Positions 11,093 through 20,965 are shown, numbered from the stretch's first letter. The stretch is 64,000 nucleotides of DNA from Demequina mangrovi (GCF_000759715.1 NZ_BBLU01000006.1:124001-188000), one strand, 5' to 3'. Notes: generated by a model from the letters alone, not told the origin. Translations and numbers: made by a program.

Positions 11093-11214
11093 GTTCGGGT
11101 GGACGATGCGGGGTGCAGGTGGCACGCGCCTTCCCGTCGTGGCGCGCGTCGAGTTTGTCCCCAATGTAGGCGAATCCTCTTCTGCCAGGGCGTTTCGCCC
11201 GATATCTTCGGCTC

Positions 11215-11865
11215 ATGCGGGAGGCTTCCGGGGGGTCGCTGCCGCGTCGCACGGCTGTTGCGGCGTGGACGATGCTGGTGTGCGCGGGCGTCGCAGCTTG
11301 CACGGCGGAGGCCGAGCCGATCGTCTCGGAGATGCCCTCCGTTGCCGGGACCGCTGTCGCGGTGAGCGCATCACCGTCGCCCTCTCCGTCGGTGTCGGTG
11401 AAAGTCGCTCCACTGACGAACGAGGAGCTGTGGGCGTTGATGCCTGACGGTGCGGACCATACGGACCTGTGGGGCGCGATGATCACGGCCGAGTTCTTCC
11501 TGGAGCAGTACGCGCCCATGTTCCACACCGGTGACACGCGCGTGTGGGAGGCCTTGTCGGAAGAGGGATGCGGGTACTGCGCAGGTGAGCTCGAGAACGC
11601 CGAGTGGGTTCGCGACAAAGGGTGGGCCGCGCGCGGGGGGAGCATCGAAGTCGATGACTCGACGGTTCGCGCGCACTTGAATGGGACGGACCGCGCCTAC
11701 TACCTCGCTGAAGTGGTTCGTGACACGGCGTACCTGACCCCGCCGGGTGAGCCGGAGAAAGTCTCAGCTGAGGCGCATCGGGCAAAGTTCGAGTTCGCGT
11801 TGTACCTCACTGACGGACGCTGGCGCGTTGCTGGCGTAGTGACGAGCCTGGTGGATACCGAGTGA
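11215..11865 (+). CDS. Secreted lipoprotein, DUF6318-like
   Basis: 216 residues. The signal sequence ends in a lipobox (VAAC, Cys around residue 29), then a Pro/Ser linker, then a globular domain with two nearby Cys residues (EGCGYC) after a TGDTRVWEALS segment. This pattern resembles the actinobacterial DUF6318 lipoproteins. TATCTT lies exactly 6 nt before the ATG, consistent with a leaderless transcript. The next gene starts inside its stop codon. Predicted to sit on the outer face of the membrane; function unknown. Confidence 0.75.
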   Translation: MREASGGSLPRRTAVAAWTMLVCAGVAACTAEAEPIVSEMPSVAGTAVAVSASPSPSPSVSVKVAPLTNEELWALMPDGADHTDLWGAMITAEFFLEQYAPMFHTGDTRVWEALSEEGCGYCAGELENAEWVRDKGWAARGGSIEVDDSTVRAHLNGTDRAYYLAEVVRDTAYLTPPGEPEKVSAEAHRAKFEFALYLTDGRWRVAGVVTSLVDTE

Positions 11866-12701
11866 CGCGCCTCGGAGCGCTCCTCCTGGCACTGGCGCTG
11901 GCGGCGCAAACTCCGCCGCCGCACGGAGAGGGGTCATTTGGCGGTTCTGTTGACGACGACAGCGACACTGCAACGGTCGACGGTGAAGCGGTGATTGACC
12001 GCCAGGCCGGGGCGCCGTCCAAGCGGTCTGCGAGCGGGCCCGTCATCGAGTACATTTACGCGGTTCCATGCGTGGGCGGCTCGCCTATGGAGACGAACGG
12101 CGCATGCGCTCCGCTCGTGGTTGACGCCCTCGCATGCCCCGCGGGGATGGATCCCTTGCTTCCCCTGTGGTCCCGGACCCAACTTGACGACGGCACCTGG
12201 ACCGAGTGGACGCTGGAGAACTGGGGGAGTTGCCCGGACGAGTCCGAGCTCCTCGCACTGATCGAGCACGAGTGGACCTCGCTCCAGCTCGACTCACCCG
12301 AGGTATCGATCCAGCCGGCGACCGGCCAGGTGATCGCCACCGTCCCGACCATCGCCTACGCCGACGGGAGCCCCCGGAGCCACGCCGCGACCCTGCTCGG
12401 CGCCGACGTCGAGATCCGCGCCACCCCCACCACCTTCACCTGGGCCTGGGGCGACGGCGAGGTCACCGTGACCGAGGACGCAGGCGCTCCGTACCCCGAC
12501 CAGACCGTCAGCCACGCCTACGGGCGCGCGCTCGACGAGGCGAGCATCGTGCTCGAGACCACCTGGACGGGGGAGTGGCGCGTCGCGGGCGGCACGTGGA
12601 CGGGCTTCGACGAGAGCATCGTCACCACGGCGCCCGGCATCGTGCTCGAGGTGCTCCAACCCCGCGCGCGGCTCGTCGACGGGCCTCTGACGACGGGATG
12701 A
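11862..12701 (+). CDS. Secreted protein with PKD-like domain
   Basis: A GTG start overlaps the preceding lipoprotein stop (GTGA), so the two are coupled. 279 residues: a signal peptide (about 1-16), an acidic linker, a Cys-containing middle region, and a C-terminal beta-rich region in which FTWAWGDGE and VSHAYG mark a PKD-like fold. Likely exported and possibly interacting with the upstream lipoprotein; no enzymatic motif is visible. Function unknown. Confidence 0.75.
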   Translation: MTRLGALLLALALAAQTPPPHGEGSFGGSVDDDSDTATVDGEAVIDRQAGAPSKRSASGPVIEYIYAVPCVGGSPMETNGACAPLVVDALACPAGMDPLLPLWSRTQLDDGTWTEWTLENWGSCPDESELLALIEHEWTSLQLDSPEVSIQPATGQVIATVPTIAYADGSPRSHAATLLGADVEIRATPTTFTWAWGDGEVTVTEDAGAPYPDQTVSHAYGRALDEASIVLETTWTGEWRVAGGTWTGFDESIVTTAPGIVLEVLQPRARLVDGPLTTG

Positions 12702-12711
12702 GGGGAGCGGG

Positions 12712-13938
12712 TCAGCCCGCGTACGCGAAGAGGTTCTCGTCGACGATCCACTCCGCATCGGTGGTGCGGGTCAAGAGGATCGGATCGCTATCGGACACCA
12801 GGAGATAGTCGTCGCGCGTGCCCGGACCGCCCTCGACGTCGTCCCAGGTGACGTCCACAAGCAGCCAGCGCCCGTCGATGAGCACCTTGTTCCACGCGTG
12901 GTCACCGCCGGTGGCACCGCCCGTGTCGGAGCCGGTCACCTCGACCGCCTCGAGGCCGACCGCGTGCGCCATCGCGAGGAAGGCCTGCGCGTAGCCGTTG
13001 CACACCGCGGTGCCCTCGACCAGCAGCCCGTAGGCCTCCTGCGAGCGCGAGACCAGCGCGGACGTCGAGTCCCCGGCGCTGATCGCCTCGAAGGCGGCCA
13101 TGTCGTAGGAGCCGACATCCACGAGGTAGTCGTGGATCAGGGCCACCTTGTCGGCATCGTCCGTCGCGTCACGAGCGCCCGAGGCGGACAGGCCCACCTC
13201 GACCGCCGAGGCCGTCGCGACCCGGCGGCGCTCCGACTCGCCGTAGTCGTAGGTGTACTCCGGCATGATCGTCGCCCCGCCCATGCCGATGCGTGAGAGC
13301 CAGCCGCGCGCATAGATGTAGGGGTTCTGCGTGAGCGCCTCGCGCATCGCGTCGTCGACCGCCTCCTCGCCGACCGTGCGCTGCCAGTACGAGACGTTGA
13401 TGGACTCCTCCTGCGCGACCATCGCCGCCGCGAGGTACTCGACCAGCTCGGTCGAGCCGTTCACGGGGTAGCGCGTCGCGACGGGCTCGGGCTTGGTGGC
13501 GCCGACCACGAGATCGGCAGCACGTGCGGTGAGGTCCGCCGACTCGGGGAGCAGCCCAAGGCGGCTCGCGACGCTCGTGCCGAGCAGCGCGATGAGCCCG
13601 ACCAGCACCACGGTGAGCAGCATCGACGCCGGCTTCCGGCGCCTTCGGCCCCGCTGGAGCCGACCCGTGCGAGGCGGCTCCCAGCCGGGCGGCGCGATGA
13701 CCCGCTCGATGCCGGTCGCCCGGTCCCGTACGCGTGCCGTCCAGCGGTATCCGGTCCAGAAGCGCTCGAGGTCGGGATCGCTCGGGTCGGGCCGCCAGCC
13801 GGACTCGGGGATGCCGGGGGCATCGGTCGATTCAGCGGCGCCAACGGCACCGGTGGGCCAGTCAGCGCCCGGAGCATCGGAGATCCGCGACGGCGCGCTC
13901 GGCCCCGGGTCCTGCCCGAAGCCAGGCGTGAACGTCAC
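12712..13938 (-). CDS. Membrane transglutaminase-like protein with DUF2510-like N-terminus
   Basis: 408 residues. The N-terminal disordered region contains a DUF2510-like segment (GWRPDPSDPDLERFWTGYRW), then a basic stretch and one membrane helix (about 108-126). The extracytoplasmic part holds a transglutaminase-like fold: the candidate nucleophile Cys in GTAVCNGYAQAF, His in GDHAWNKV and Asp in DVTWDD form the expected triad. Such domains act as cysteine proteases or cross-linking enzymes; the substrate is unknown. A GAGGAGG-type site precedes the ATG at 13938. Confidence 0.85.
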   Translation of the reverse strand: MTFTPGFGQDPGPSAPSRISDAPGADWPTGAVGAAESTDAPGIPESGWRPDPSDPDLERFWTGYRWTARVRDRATGIERVIAPPGWEPPRTGRLQRGRRRRKPASMLLTVVLVGLIALLGTSVASRLGLLPESADLTARAADLVVGATKPEPVATRYPVNGSTELVEYLAAAMVAQEESINVSYWQRTVGEEAVDDAMREALTQNPYIYARGWLSRIGMGGATIMPEYTYDYGESERRRVATASAVEVGLSASGARDATDDADKVALIHDYLVDVGSYDMAAFEAISAGDSTSALVSRSQEAYGLLVEGTAVCNGYAQAFLAMAHAVGLEAVEVTGSDTGGATGGDHAWNKVLIDGRWLLVDVTWDDVEGGPGTRDDYLLVSDSDPILLTRTTDAEWIVDENLFAYAG

Positions 13939-14028
13939 GGATCCTCCTCGATGGTGCGGGTGCCTCAGGGACTGTATCGGCCGGAAGCTAGCAGGAGTGA
14001 CGTTGTTCGGGCCCCGGAGTGGCCAACG

Positions 14029-15078
14029 TCACGCCTCGACGGCCTGCGCCGCGTCCGCCACCTCGCCCACGAGCCGCTCGATGACGTCCTCGAGCATCGC
14101 CGCACCGAGCACCTCGTCCGAGCCCGGAGCGCGCACCAGCGCGAGGTGCGTGCCCCGCGACTGCATCGCGGCGAGCGCCTCCTCGAGCGACGCGTCGGGG
14201 GAGATGGAGGTGAGCGGGCGGATCGCATCGTCCGGGATCGGCCGGGTCGCGCCGCCGCGCGGCACCGACGCGAAGTCCTTGAGGTGGAGGTAGCCCGCGT
14301 ACGAGCCGTCGGCGGCCACCACCGGGAAGCGCGAGAAGCCGGTGCGCACGCACTCCTTCTGCGCCCGCTGCGGGGTGACGTCGACGGGCAGCGTCACGAG
14401 CGTCTCGACCGGCGTCATCACGTCCCGCACCGTCTCGAAGCTGAGGGTGAGCGAGCCGGAGAGCACCTGGTGCTCGTGCTCGTCGAGCAGCCCCTCGGAG
14501 CGCGACTGCGCGAGGAAGCCCTCGACCTCCTCGGCGTGGAAGGTCGACGAGACCTCGTCCTGCGGCTGGATGCGCGCGAGGCGGAGCACCAGGTTCGCGG
14601 ACTGGTTGAGCAGCCAGATCAGCGGCTTGAGCACCCACACGATGCCGTAGAGGACGGGTCCCAGCGCCATGGCGGAGCGTTCCGGCCCCGCGATCGCGAT
14701 GTTCTTGGGCACCATCTCGCCGAGCACCATGTGCAGCGCCACCACGATGATGAGCGCGATGGTGAAGGCGATGCCGTGGAGCAGCGCGCCCTCGATCCCG
14801 ATCGCCGCGAGCGGCTTCTCGAGCTGATGCGCGACGGCAGGCTCGGCGATCGCACCGAGGCCCAGCGAGCAGGCCGTGATGCCCAGCTGCGCGCCGGCCA
14901 TCATGAGCGAGACGTGCTCCATCGCGCGCAGCGTGAGCCGCGCCGAGCGGGAGCCGGCCGCCGCGCGAGGCTCGATCTGGGTGCGGCGCGCGGAGATGAG
15001 AGCGAACTCGGCCCCCACGAAGAAGGCGTTGCCGAGCAGCAGCAGGACGGCGATGCCGAGGGCGGCGTAGTCGTTCAT
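14029..15078 (-). CDS. CNNM/CBS domain membrane protein, short form
   Basis: 349 residues: a CNNM membrane domain (about 1-190, three or four helices) and a cytoplasmic CBS pair (about 205-340). It lacks the C-terminal CorC_HlyC transporter-associated domain found in its upstream neighbour. The family is usually annotated hemolysin but is now linked to magnesium and divalent cation transport. The start overlaps the stop of the longer paralogue by four bases, so the two probably form a complex or work sequentially. Confidence 0.93.
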   Translation of the reverse strand: MNDYAALGIAVLLLLGNAFFVGAEFALISARRTQIEPRAAAGSRSARLTLRAMEHVSLMMAGAQLGITACSLGLGAIAEPAVAHQLEKPLAAIGIEGALLHGIAFTIALIIVVALHMVLGEMVPKNIAIAGPERSAMALGPVLYGIVWVLKPLIWLLNQSANLVLRLARIQPQDEVSSTFHAEEVEGFLAQSRSEGLLDEHEHQVLSGSLTLSFETVRDVMTPVETLVTLPVDVTPQRAQKECVRTGFSRFPVVAADGSYAGYLHLKDFASVPRGGATRPIPDDAIRPLTSISPDASLEEALAAMQSRGTHLALVRAPGSDEVLGAAMLEDVIERLVGEVADAAQAVEA

Positions 15079-16490
15079 CGGTCGGCCTCCTCGGCATCGG
15101 ACGCACCGGATCCGGGCGCATCGGGCCCGGATTCGTCATCGGACCGGACCGGCACCGCCTCGACGACCACGCGGTCCACGCGGTGACCGTCGACGCGCGT
15201 CACACGGACGCGCGCGATCACCGGCGTCGCGATGCCGTCCTCGTCGCGGACGGACTCGTCGCGAGCGTCGAGGTCGACGGTGTCGCCCACGTGCGGGAAG
15301 CGCTCGAGCCGCTCGGTGAGCAGCCCGCCCAGCGTGTCGGACTCGCGGGCCTCGGGCAGCTCGAGGCCCATGACCTCGCCCGCCTCGTCCGGGCGCAGCA
15401 GCCCGGACAGCGACCAGCGGCCGTCGCGCAGGCGGCGGTGGCGGCTCACGGGACGGTCCTGCTCGTCCTCGATCTCGCCGACGATCTCCTCGACCAGGTC
15501 CTCGAGGGTGACGATGCCGTCGGTGCCGCCGTACTCGTCGACCACGACCGCGACCTGGGAGCCCTCGCGCAGCGCGGCGAGCACCGAGGTGAGGGGCATG
15601 GTCGACGGCACCGAGGTCACCGGCAGGCCGATCGCGGACACCGGCGTGTCCTTGCGGGCGCGCGCCGGCACCGCGAGCGCACGCTTGAAGTGCGCGACGC
15701 CCACGATCTCATCGACGTCCTCGCCTGTGACGGGGAAGCGGGCGTGGCCCGTGCGCGACGCGAGGACCAGGAGGTCCGCGACAGAGTCCGTGGCGGCGAG
15801 GAAGTGCACGCGGGTGCGCGGGGTCATCGCGTCGGAGGCCGTGCGCTCCTTGAGCTCGGCGGCGCGCGCGAGGCGGCGGGCGACCCGCGGCTCGAGGGTG
15901 CCCTGCTCGGCGGAGCGCTCCGCGAGGGACTGGAGCTCCCGCGCCGACCGCGCCGACGCCAGCTCCTCGCGCGGCTCCATCCCGAACGCGCGGACGATGC
16001 GGTTCGCGGCGCCGTTGAGGACGTGGATGAGCGGCCCGGCGAACCAGGTGAAGCCCCGCTGGGCGCCGGCGACTGCGCGTCCGACGCGCAGCGGCTCGGC
16101 GATGGCCCAGTTCTTGGGCACCAGCTCGCCGAAGACCATCTGGGTGCCGGTCGCGAGAAGGAAGGCCAGCGCGAGCGAGACGCCGAGCGCCGAGGACTCG
16201 GGCAGACCGAGGCTCTCGAGCGGCACGCGCACGAGCGTCGCGATCGACGGCTCCGCGATGAAGCCGACCATCAGCGACGAGACCGTGATGCCCAGCTGCG
16301 CGCCCGAGAGCTCGGTCGACAGCTTGCGCAGCCCCTTCTGGAGGGACGATGCGCGGCGGTCGCCGGCCTCGGCGGCGCGGTCGACCGTGGGCCGGTCGAC
16401 GGTGACGAAGGCGAACTCGGCGGCGACGAACAGCGCGTTGACGCCGATGAGCACGATCGCGAGGAGCAGGAGCAGCCATGCCTCGGTCAT
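15075..16490 (-). CDS. CNNM/CBS/CorC domain membrane protein, long form
   Basis: 471 residues: a CNNM membrane domain (about 1-200), a CBS pair (about 215-340, with the [21 protein letters not shown] turn typical of the family) and a C-terminal CorC_HlyC domain (about 350-435), then an acidic tail. Likely an inner-membrane Mg2+ or Co2+ transport protein. Co-transcribed and translationally coupled with the short paralogue downstream. A GAGGGAGC site precedes the ATG. Confidence 0.93.
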   Translation of the reverse strand: MTEAWLLLLLAIVLIGVNALFVAAEFAFVTVDRPTVDRAAEAGDRRASSLQKGLRKLSTELSGAQLGITVSSLMVGFIAEPSIATLVRVPLESLGLPESSALGVSLALAFLLATGTQMVFGELVPKNWAIAEPLRVGRAVAGAQRGFTWFAGPLIHVLNGAANRIVRAFGMEPREELASARSARELQSLAERSAEQGTLEPRVARRLARAAELKERTASDAMTPRTRVHFLAATDSVADLLVLASRTGHARFPVTGEDVDEIVGVAHFKRALAVPARARKDTPVSAIGLPVTSVPSTMPLTSVLAALREGSQVAVVVDEYGGTDGIVTLEDLVEEIVGEIEDEQDRPVSRHRRLRDGRWSLSGLLRPDEAGEVMGLELPEARESDTLGGLLTERLERFPHVGDTVDLDARDESVRDEDGIATPVIARVRVTRVDGHRVDRVVVEAVPVRSDDESGPDAPGSGASDAEEADR

Positions 16491-16641
16491 CGGCGGGCTC
16501 CCTCGCGGGCGTGGTGGACGGGGGCTGGCGCCTGGCGCGGCTCGGGGGCCGCGTGCCGGCGCTCGGGACTATGGCCGTCGGACATGGAGACGAGTCTAGG
16601 CGGGCCCGGGACCTGTGGTGTGCTTCGGACCATTCGGACTC

Positions 16642-16667
16642 ATGCATAATGATGCATAGCGATGCAT
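16642..16667. promoter_or_regulatory. Three ATGCAT palindromes phased at exactly 10 bp
   Basis: ATGCAT occurs at 16642-16647, 16652-16657 and 16662-16667, one helical turn apart. The array lies between the divergent CNNM gene and the amino-acid ABC operon (ATG at 16745). A CATAAT hexamer inside it (16645-16650) could serve as a -10 box. The phasing suggests a cooperative repressor or activator site for the importer. Confidence 0.55.
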
Positions 16668-16744
16668 GGCCACGCCGCGAGAGTCCCCGCGGAGTCCCCG
16701 ATCGGGCCCGGCACATGCACCCCCCTCATCAAAGGAGCACCCCT

Positions 16745-17656
16745 ATGCGCACGCCTGCCCTCGTCGCGATCGCGGCCACCGCCGCCCTCGCCCTCACCGG
16801 CTGCACCTACGCCTCGCAGGAGCCGACCGGCACCACGGGCTCGACCGCCGGAACTGCCGAAGAGGCCTTCAACGCGAGCACCGTCGCCGTCAACGAGGAC
16901 GCCGCCGCGCTCCTCCCGGCCGACATCGCCGAGCGCGGCACCCTGCGCGTGGGCATGGAGACCTCGTACGCCCCGGCCGAGTTCCTCGACGTCGACGGCC
17001 AGACCCCGATCGGCTACGACGTCGAGATCGCGACCGCGCTCGCGGCCTCGCTCGGCCTCGAGGTCGCGATCGAGTCGGCGGCCTTCGACGGGATCATCCC
17101 CGGCATCGGCACCAAGTACGACGCGGGCATCAGCTCCTTCACCGTCACGCCCGAGCGCGTCGAGGTCGCCGACATGACCTCGTACCTCTCGGTGGGAGAG
17201 GCTTTCGCCGTCGCCGCGGGCAACCCCGCCGGCATCGACGCCGACGACCTCTGCGGCGCCACCGTCGCGCTCCAGACCGGCACCATCCAGCAGGACGAGG
17301 CGAACCAGATGGCCGCCGACTGCGAGGCCGCCGGCAAGGACGCCCTCGAGATCCTCACGTACGACTCGAACGCCGACGCCGCGACCAACGTCGTGGGCGG
17401 CAAGGCCGACGTCCTCTTCGCCGACTCGCCGATCATCGGCTACGCCGTCACCCAGACCGGCGACAAGCTCGAGCAGCTGGGCGAGTCCTTCGCGACCGCG
17501 CCGCAGGGCATCGTCACCGCGCAGGGCTCCGAGGTCACCGACGCGATCGCCCTCGCCCTGCAGGGCCTCATGGACGATGGCACGCTGAAGTCGATCCTCG
17601 ACGCGTGGGGCGCCGCCGACGGCATGCTCACCACCGCCGAGGTCAACCCGGCCTGA
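16745..17656 (+). CDS. Polar amino-acid ABC transporter substrate-binding lipoprotein
   Basis: 303 residues: signal peptide with lipobox LTGC, Ser/Thr/Gly linker, then an SBP_bac_3 fold beginning GTLRVGMETSYAPAEF. The family binds polar amino acids such as glutamate, glutamine, cystine or histidine outside the membrane. The start is fixed by a strong AAAGGAG at about 16730. Permease and ATPase genes follow in order, completing a canonical importer. The array of ATGCAT sites 80 bp upstream probably controls it. The exact substrate cannot be told from sequence. Confidence 0.93.
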   Translation: MRTPALVAIAATAALALTGCTYASQEPTGTTGSTAGTAEEAFNASTVAVNEDAAALLPADIAERGTLRVGMETSYAPAEFLDVDGQTPIGYDVEIATALAASLGLEVAIESAAFDGIIPGIGTKYDAGISSFTVTPERVEVADMTSYLSVGEAFAVAAGNPAGIDADDLCGATVALQTGTIQQDEANQMAADCEAAGKDALEILTYDSNADAATNVVGGKADVLFADSPIIGYAVTQTGDKLEQLGESFATAPQGIVTAQGSEVTDAIALALQGLMDDGTLKSILDAWGAADGMLTTAEVNPA

Positions 17657-17691
17657 CCCCCGGCGCGACGCCCGGCCTGAGAGGTGCCCGC

Positions 17692-18657
17692 ATGACCACC
17701 GCATCGTCCACCGACCCGGTCCCCAACCGCATCCACGCCCGCCCCGTCCCGCGTCCGGGACGCTGGGTCGCGGCCGTCATCGTCGTGGTCCTCGCCGCGA
17801 TGGCGGTGCACGGGCTGGTGACCAACCCGAAGTTCCGCTGGGACATCTTCTGGCTGTACCTGCGCGACGTCACCGTGATCCGCGGCGTCGGCTGGACGCT
17901 CATCCTCACCTTCGGGTCGATGGTGATCGGCGTGGTGCTCGCGGTGATCCTGGCGATCATGCGGCGCTCGGACAACCCGGTGCTGCGCTCGGTCAGCTGG
18001 TTCTACATCTGGCTGTTCCGCGGCACCCCGATCTACACGCAGCTGGTGTTCTGGGGCCTCATCTCGGTGCTCTACCCGACGCTGTCGATCGGCATCCCCT
18101 TCGGGCCTGAGTTCGTCACCTTCCAGACCGACGTGGTCATCACGGCCTTCTGGGCCGCGCTGCTGGGCCTCGGGCTCAACGAGGCGGCGTACCTCGCGGA
18201 GATCGTCCGCGCCGGCCTCGGGTCGGTGGACCCCGGTCAGGAGGAGGCCGCCCGCGCGCTCGGGATGAAGGAGTCGCGGATCCTGCGCCGCATCGTCATC
18301 CCGCAGGCGATGCGCGTCATCGTGCCGCCCACCGGCAACGAGACCATCTCGATGCTCAAGACCACCTCGCTGGTGCTCGCGGTGCCCTTCACGCTGGACC
18401 TCACGTACGCGACCAACGCGATCGGCAACCGGCTGTTCGAGCCGATCCCGCTGCTCATCGTGAGCGCGTTCTGGTACCTGCTCATCACGTCGATCTTCAT
18501 GGTGGGCCAGAGCTACCTCGAGCGGTACTACGGCCGCGGCACCGGGACCGAGCGTCCCCGGCGCACCGGCCCTCGACGCCCCCGCTTCGGCCGCCAGGCC
18601 GCGATCAAGGCGTCCGGCACGGCCAAGGACGACCCCTTCCTGGAGGTGACCCCGTGA
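17692..18657 (+). CDS. Polar amino-acid ABC transporter permease
   Basis: 321 residues with several membrane helices and the HisM/GlnP-type inner-membrane domain. The coupling loop ([20 protein letters not shown], then EAARALGM) contacts the ATPase. The C-terminal tail is extended and basic. GAGAGGTG precedes the ATG. The ATPase gene overlaps the stop by four bases. A copy of the GCATCGTCC 9-mer sits within codons 4-6. Confidence 0.93.
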   Translation: MTTASSTDPVPNRIHARPVPRPGRWVAAVIVVVLAAMAVHGLVTNPKFRWDIFWLYLRDVTVIRGVGWTLILTFGSMVIGVVLAVILAIMRRSDNPVLRSVSWFYIWLFRGTPIYTQLVFWGLISVLYPTLSIGIPFGPEFVTFQTDVVITAFWAALLGLGLNEAAYLAEIVRAGLGSVDPGQEEAARALGMKESRILRRIVIPQAMRVIVPPTGNETISMLKTTSLVLAVPFTLDLTYATNAIGNRLFEPIPLLIVSAFWYLLITSIFMVGQSYLERYYGRGTGTERPRRTGPRRPRFGRQAAIKASGTAKDDPFLEVTP

Positions 18658-19418
18658 CCCCGATGGTGGACGTGCGCGCGGCGCACAAGATGTTCGGCGA
18701 CCTGCATGTGCTCCGCGGCGTGGACCTCGTGGTCCAGCCCGGCGAGGTGTGCGTGGTGCTCGGGCCGTCCGGCTCGGGCAAGTCGACGCTCCTGCGCTGC
18801 CTCAACGAGCTCGAGCAGCTCACGGGCGGCTCGGTGCGGATCGACGGCGAGCTGCTCGGCTACCGCGAGGACGAGGCGGGCACGCTGCATCGCCTCCACC
18901 CGAGCGACATCGCGAAGCAGCGCTCGCGCATCGGCATGGTGTTCCAGCGCTTCCACCTGTTCCCGCACATGACGGCGCTCGAGAACGTGATGGAGGCGCA
19001 GATCCAGGTGCTCAAGCGTTCGAAGGCGCAGGCGAAGGCCAAGTCCGTCGAGCTGCTCGAGCGCGTGGGCCTGGGCGACCGCATGGACCATTACCCGGCG
19101 CAGCTGTCGGGAGGCCAGCAGCAGCGCGTCGCGATCGCCCGCGCGCTCGCGATGGACCCCGAGCTCATGCTCTTCGACGAGCCAACCTCGGCCCTCGACC
19201 CCGAGCTCGTGGGCGAGGTGCTCGCCGTGATGAAGGATCTGGCCGCGGGCGGCATGACGATGGTCGTGGTGACCCACGAGATCGGCTTCGCCCGTGAGGT
19301 CGCGGACCATGTGGTCTTCATGGACGAGGGCGTCGTGGTCGAGGAGGGGCCGGCCGCCCAGGTGATCGACGGGCCGACGCAGGACCGCACCCGCGACTTC
19401 CTCGCGCACGTCCTCTAG
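18654..19418 (+). CDS. Polar amino-acid ABC transporter ATP-binding protein
   Basis: 254 residues, GlnQ/HisP type. Walker [11 protein letters not shown]-loop region, signature [15 protein letters not shown], Walker [13 protein letters not shown] and the switch His in VVTHE are all intact. A GTG start overlaps the permease stop (GTGA); a second candidate ATG lies two codons later. Powers import by the two upstream gene products. Confidence 0.96.
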   Translation: MTPMVDVRAAHKMFGDLHVLRGVDLVVQPGEVCVVLGPSGSGKSTLLRCLNELEQLTGGSVRIDGELLGYREDEAGTLHRLHPSDIAKQRSRIGMVFQRFHLFPHMTALENVMEAQIQVLKRSKAQAKAKSVELLERVGLGDRMDHYPAQLSGGQQQRVAIARALAMDPELMLFDEPTSALDPELVGEVLAVMKDLAAGGMTMVVVTHEIGFAREVADHVVFMDEGVVVEEGPAAQVIDGPTQDRTRDFLAHVL

Positions 19419-19423
19419 CGAAG

Positions 19424-19463
19424 CGTCCCGTCTCCCCTCGTAGGCAGGGGTGACGCAGGGACG
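19424..19463 (+). terminator. Hairpin after the amino-acid ABC operon
   Basis: Inner stem CCCCT/AGGGG (19434-19438 with 19446-19450) and outer pairing CGTCCC/GGGACG (19424-19429 with 19458-19463). No T-run follows. The outer right arm overlaps a copy of the GGACGATGC 9-mer. Confidence 0.4.
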
Positions 19464-19501
19464 ATGCGCCGCTAGGCTCCGGGCAGCTGAGGGGAGCGGC
19501 G

Positions 19502-19846
19502 ATGGTGACGGTGCTGTCATGGGTGGGCGTCGTGGCGCTCGCGTGCGCGGTGGTGCTCGGGGCATCGGGGCTGGTGCTGGCCGCGATCGCGCGCTCGCGA
19601 GGCTTCCGGATCATCGTCCCTGCCGTGCGCGGTGCTCTCGGTGTGGTGATCGCCGCGGCGCTCGCCGTCGCGGTGCTCGCAGGCGGGCGCGTCCCGGCCT
19701 GGGTGGTCCCGATCACGGTCCTGCTCGGCGGCGCGGGCGGAGCGTTCCTCGCGATCGAGGTCGCGAGGCGGATGCCGCACGACGCCGACGCGGACGCGAC
19801 GGCTGACACCGCGCGCGGCGCTCAGCCGAGCTCGCGGCAGAGGTAG
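19502..19846 (+). CDS. Small three-helix membrane protein
   Basis: 114 residues with three hydrophobic segments (about 3-28, 38-60, 64-87) and a short polar C-terminus. Family not recognised. A promoter is visible: GTGACG (19450-19455), a 17-bp spacer and TAGGCT (19473-19478), with GGACGATGC inside the spacer; GAGGGGAG precedes the ATG. The last codons overlap a 26-bp sequence repeated at the 3' end of the acetyltransferase gene downstream. Confidence 0.7.
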   Translation: MVTVLSWVGVVALACAVVLGASGLVLAAIARSRGFRIIVPAVRGALGVVIAAALAVAVLAGGRVPAWVVPITVLLGGAGGAFLAIEVARRMPHDADADATADTARGAQPSSRQR

Positions 19847-19854
19847 AGCGCGCG
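19829..19854 (-). repeat. Relic of an acetyltransferase 3' end (25/26 match to 20437-20462)
   Basis: On the minus strand this stretch reads ...RRALYLCREL, closely matching ERALYLSREL at the C-terminus of the GNAT gene at 20409-20894. The DNA match is 25 of 26 bases, and a stop codon follows shortly after. It looks like the remnant of a duplicated GNAT gene, or of a recombination event that placed the 19890-20429 gene between the two copies. Confidence 0.55.
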
Positions 19855-19889
19855 TCGGTCCTGGACGCATCGTGCCTGGGTAGGCGACG

Positions 19890-20429
19890 ATGCGTGGCAT
19901 GAGCGTCGCACAGGACTCCCCATCCGTCCGGGAACGGCGCGAACCGGGGCTCGGCTCCCAGGCCGTCGTGCTCGTCCTCGGCCTGGTCGTCGCCTCGGGA
20001 GCGTCGTGGTGGGCGGGCGGCGTCCTGATCCTGCCCCGGGTGGCCGATGGACGCGACGCGGGTTGGGTGGTGCTGGCGTACGTCCTCGGCGCGCTGCTCA
20101 TGACGATGGTGCTCGTCGCCGTGCTCGGCGTCTTCCTCGCCGTCCGCGGCGTGGTCCGGCTGCGCCTCGGGCGGATCCTCTCGCCATGGTGGGGCTACGG
20201 AGCCCTCGCGGCGCTCACGCTCGCCTTGCTGGTCTCGTACGTGGCGGCGGATCCCACGGACGCTGTCGTGTACGCCGCGCCGATGCTTGCGACCCTCGCG
20301 CTCCTCGTCCCGGTAGTGCCCCTCGCGCGGAGAGCATGGCTCCCGAGGTGGGCGGTCCTCGGCCTCGCCACGCTGCTGGTCGCCGGGGCGGTGGTGCTCG
20401 GCGCCCCGCTACTCGGACTCGGGTGGTGA
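19890..20429 (+). CDS. Multi-helix membrane protein, unrecognised
   Basis: 179 residues with four or five hydrophobic segments and no conserved motif I recognise. An alternative ATG lies at 19899; neither start has a clear ribosome-binding site. The 3' end overlaps the convergent acetyltransferase gene by 21 bp. It is flanked by a 26-bp direct repeat (19829-19854 and 20437-20462), suggesting local rearrangement. Confidence 0.65.
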   Translation: MRGMSVAQDSPSVRERREPGLGSQAVVLVLGLVVASGASWWAGGVLILPRVADGRDAGWVVLAYVLGALLMTMVLVAVLGVFLAVRGVVRLRLGRILSPWWGYGALAALTLALLVSYVAADPTDAVVYAAPMLATLALLVPVVPLARRAWLPRWAVLGLATLLVAGAVVLGAPLLGLGW

Positions 20430-20894
20430 GGCGGGCAGCTCGCGGCTGAGGTAGAGCGCGCGCTCGTCCGTGTCCGGCTGGAGCACCGCGAAGCCCTCCC
20501 GCTCGTAGAAGCGGAGCGCGTCCACGTCGCCCTCGTCGACGTTGACCTCGAGCAGCTCGACCTCGCGCTCACGGGCACGAGCGACGACGGCCCCGACGAG
20601 CGCCGCACCGATCCCGCGGCCGCGGGAGCCCGCCCGCACGTACAGCTCGTCGAGCAGGGCCACCGGGCCGTCCCACCACACGTTGGTCCGGTAGGTCACC
20701 AGCGCGACCCCGATCGCCGGGCTCCCCGCGAGGAAGGCGTCCGTGCCGGCGCCCGCCAGGAGCTCGAGCAGCCGCTCCTCGAGCACGCGCGGGCCGGGGG
20801 AGGGGGTGTCGTACGCGACGTTGAACTCGTGCAGCAGCCGGGCGACGCGCGCCGCGTCCGCGGGGGACGCGCGGTGGATGGTCGCCGTGCTCAC
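20409..20894 (-). CDS. GNAT family N-acetyltransferase
   Basis: 161 residues. The acetyl-CoA pyrophosphate loop is visible as RGRGIGAALVGAV, followed by the beta5-alpha4 region EVNVDEGDVDALRFYEREGF. Transfers an acetyl group to an amine of unknown identity. A GTG start at 20894 lies exactly 6 nt after TAGCGT on the minus strand, indicating a leaderless mRNA. It overlaps the convergent membrane protein gene by 21 bp. Confidence 0.9.
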   Translation of the reverse strand: MSTATIHRASPADAARVARLLHEFNVAYDTPSPGPRVLEERLLELLAGAGTDAFLAGSPAIGVALVTYRTNVWWDGPVALLDELYVRAGSRGRGIGAALVGAVVARAREREVELLEVNVDEGDVDALRFYEREGFAVLQPDTDERALYLSRELPASPPESE

Positions 20895-20965
20895 CTCGCC
20901 ACGCTAACCCCGGGCCGCGCCCGTCGGCGAAGCGGGCCCAGCGGGTATGGCTCCCGTCCCGCGGA

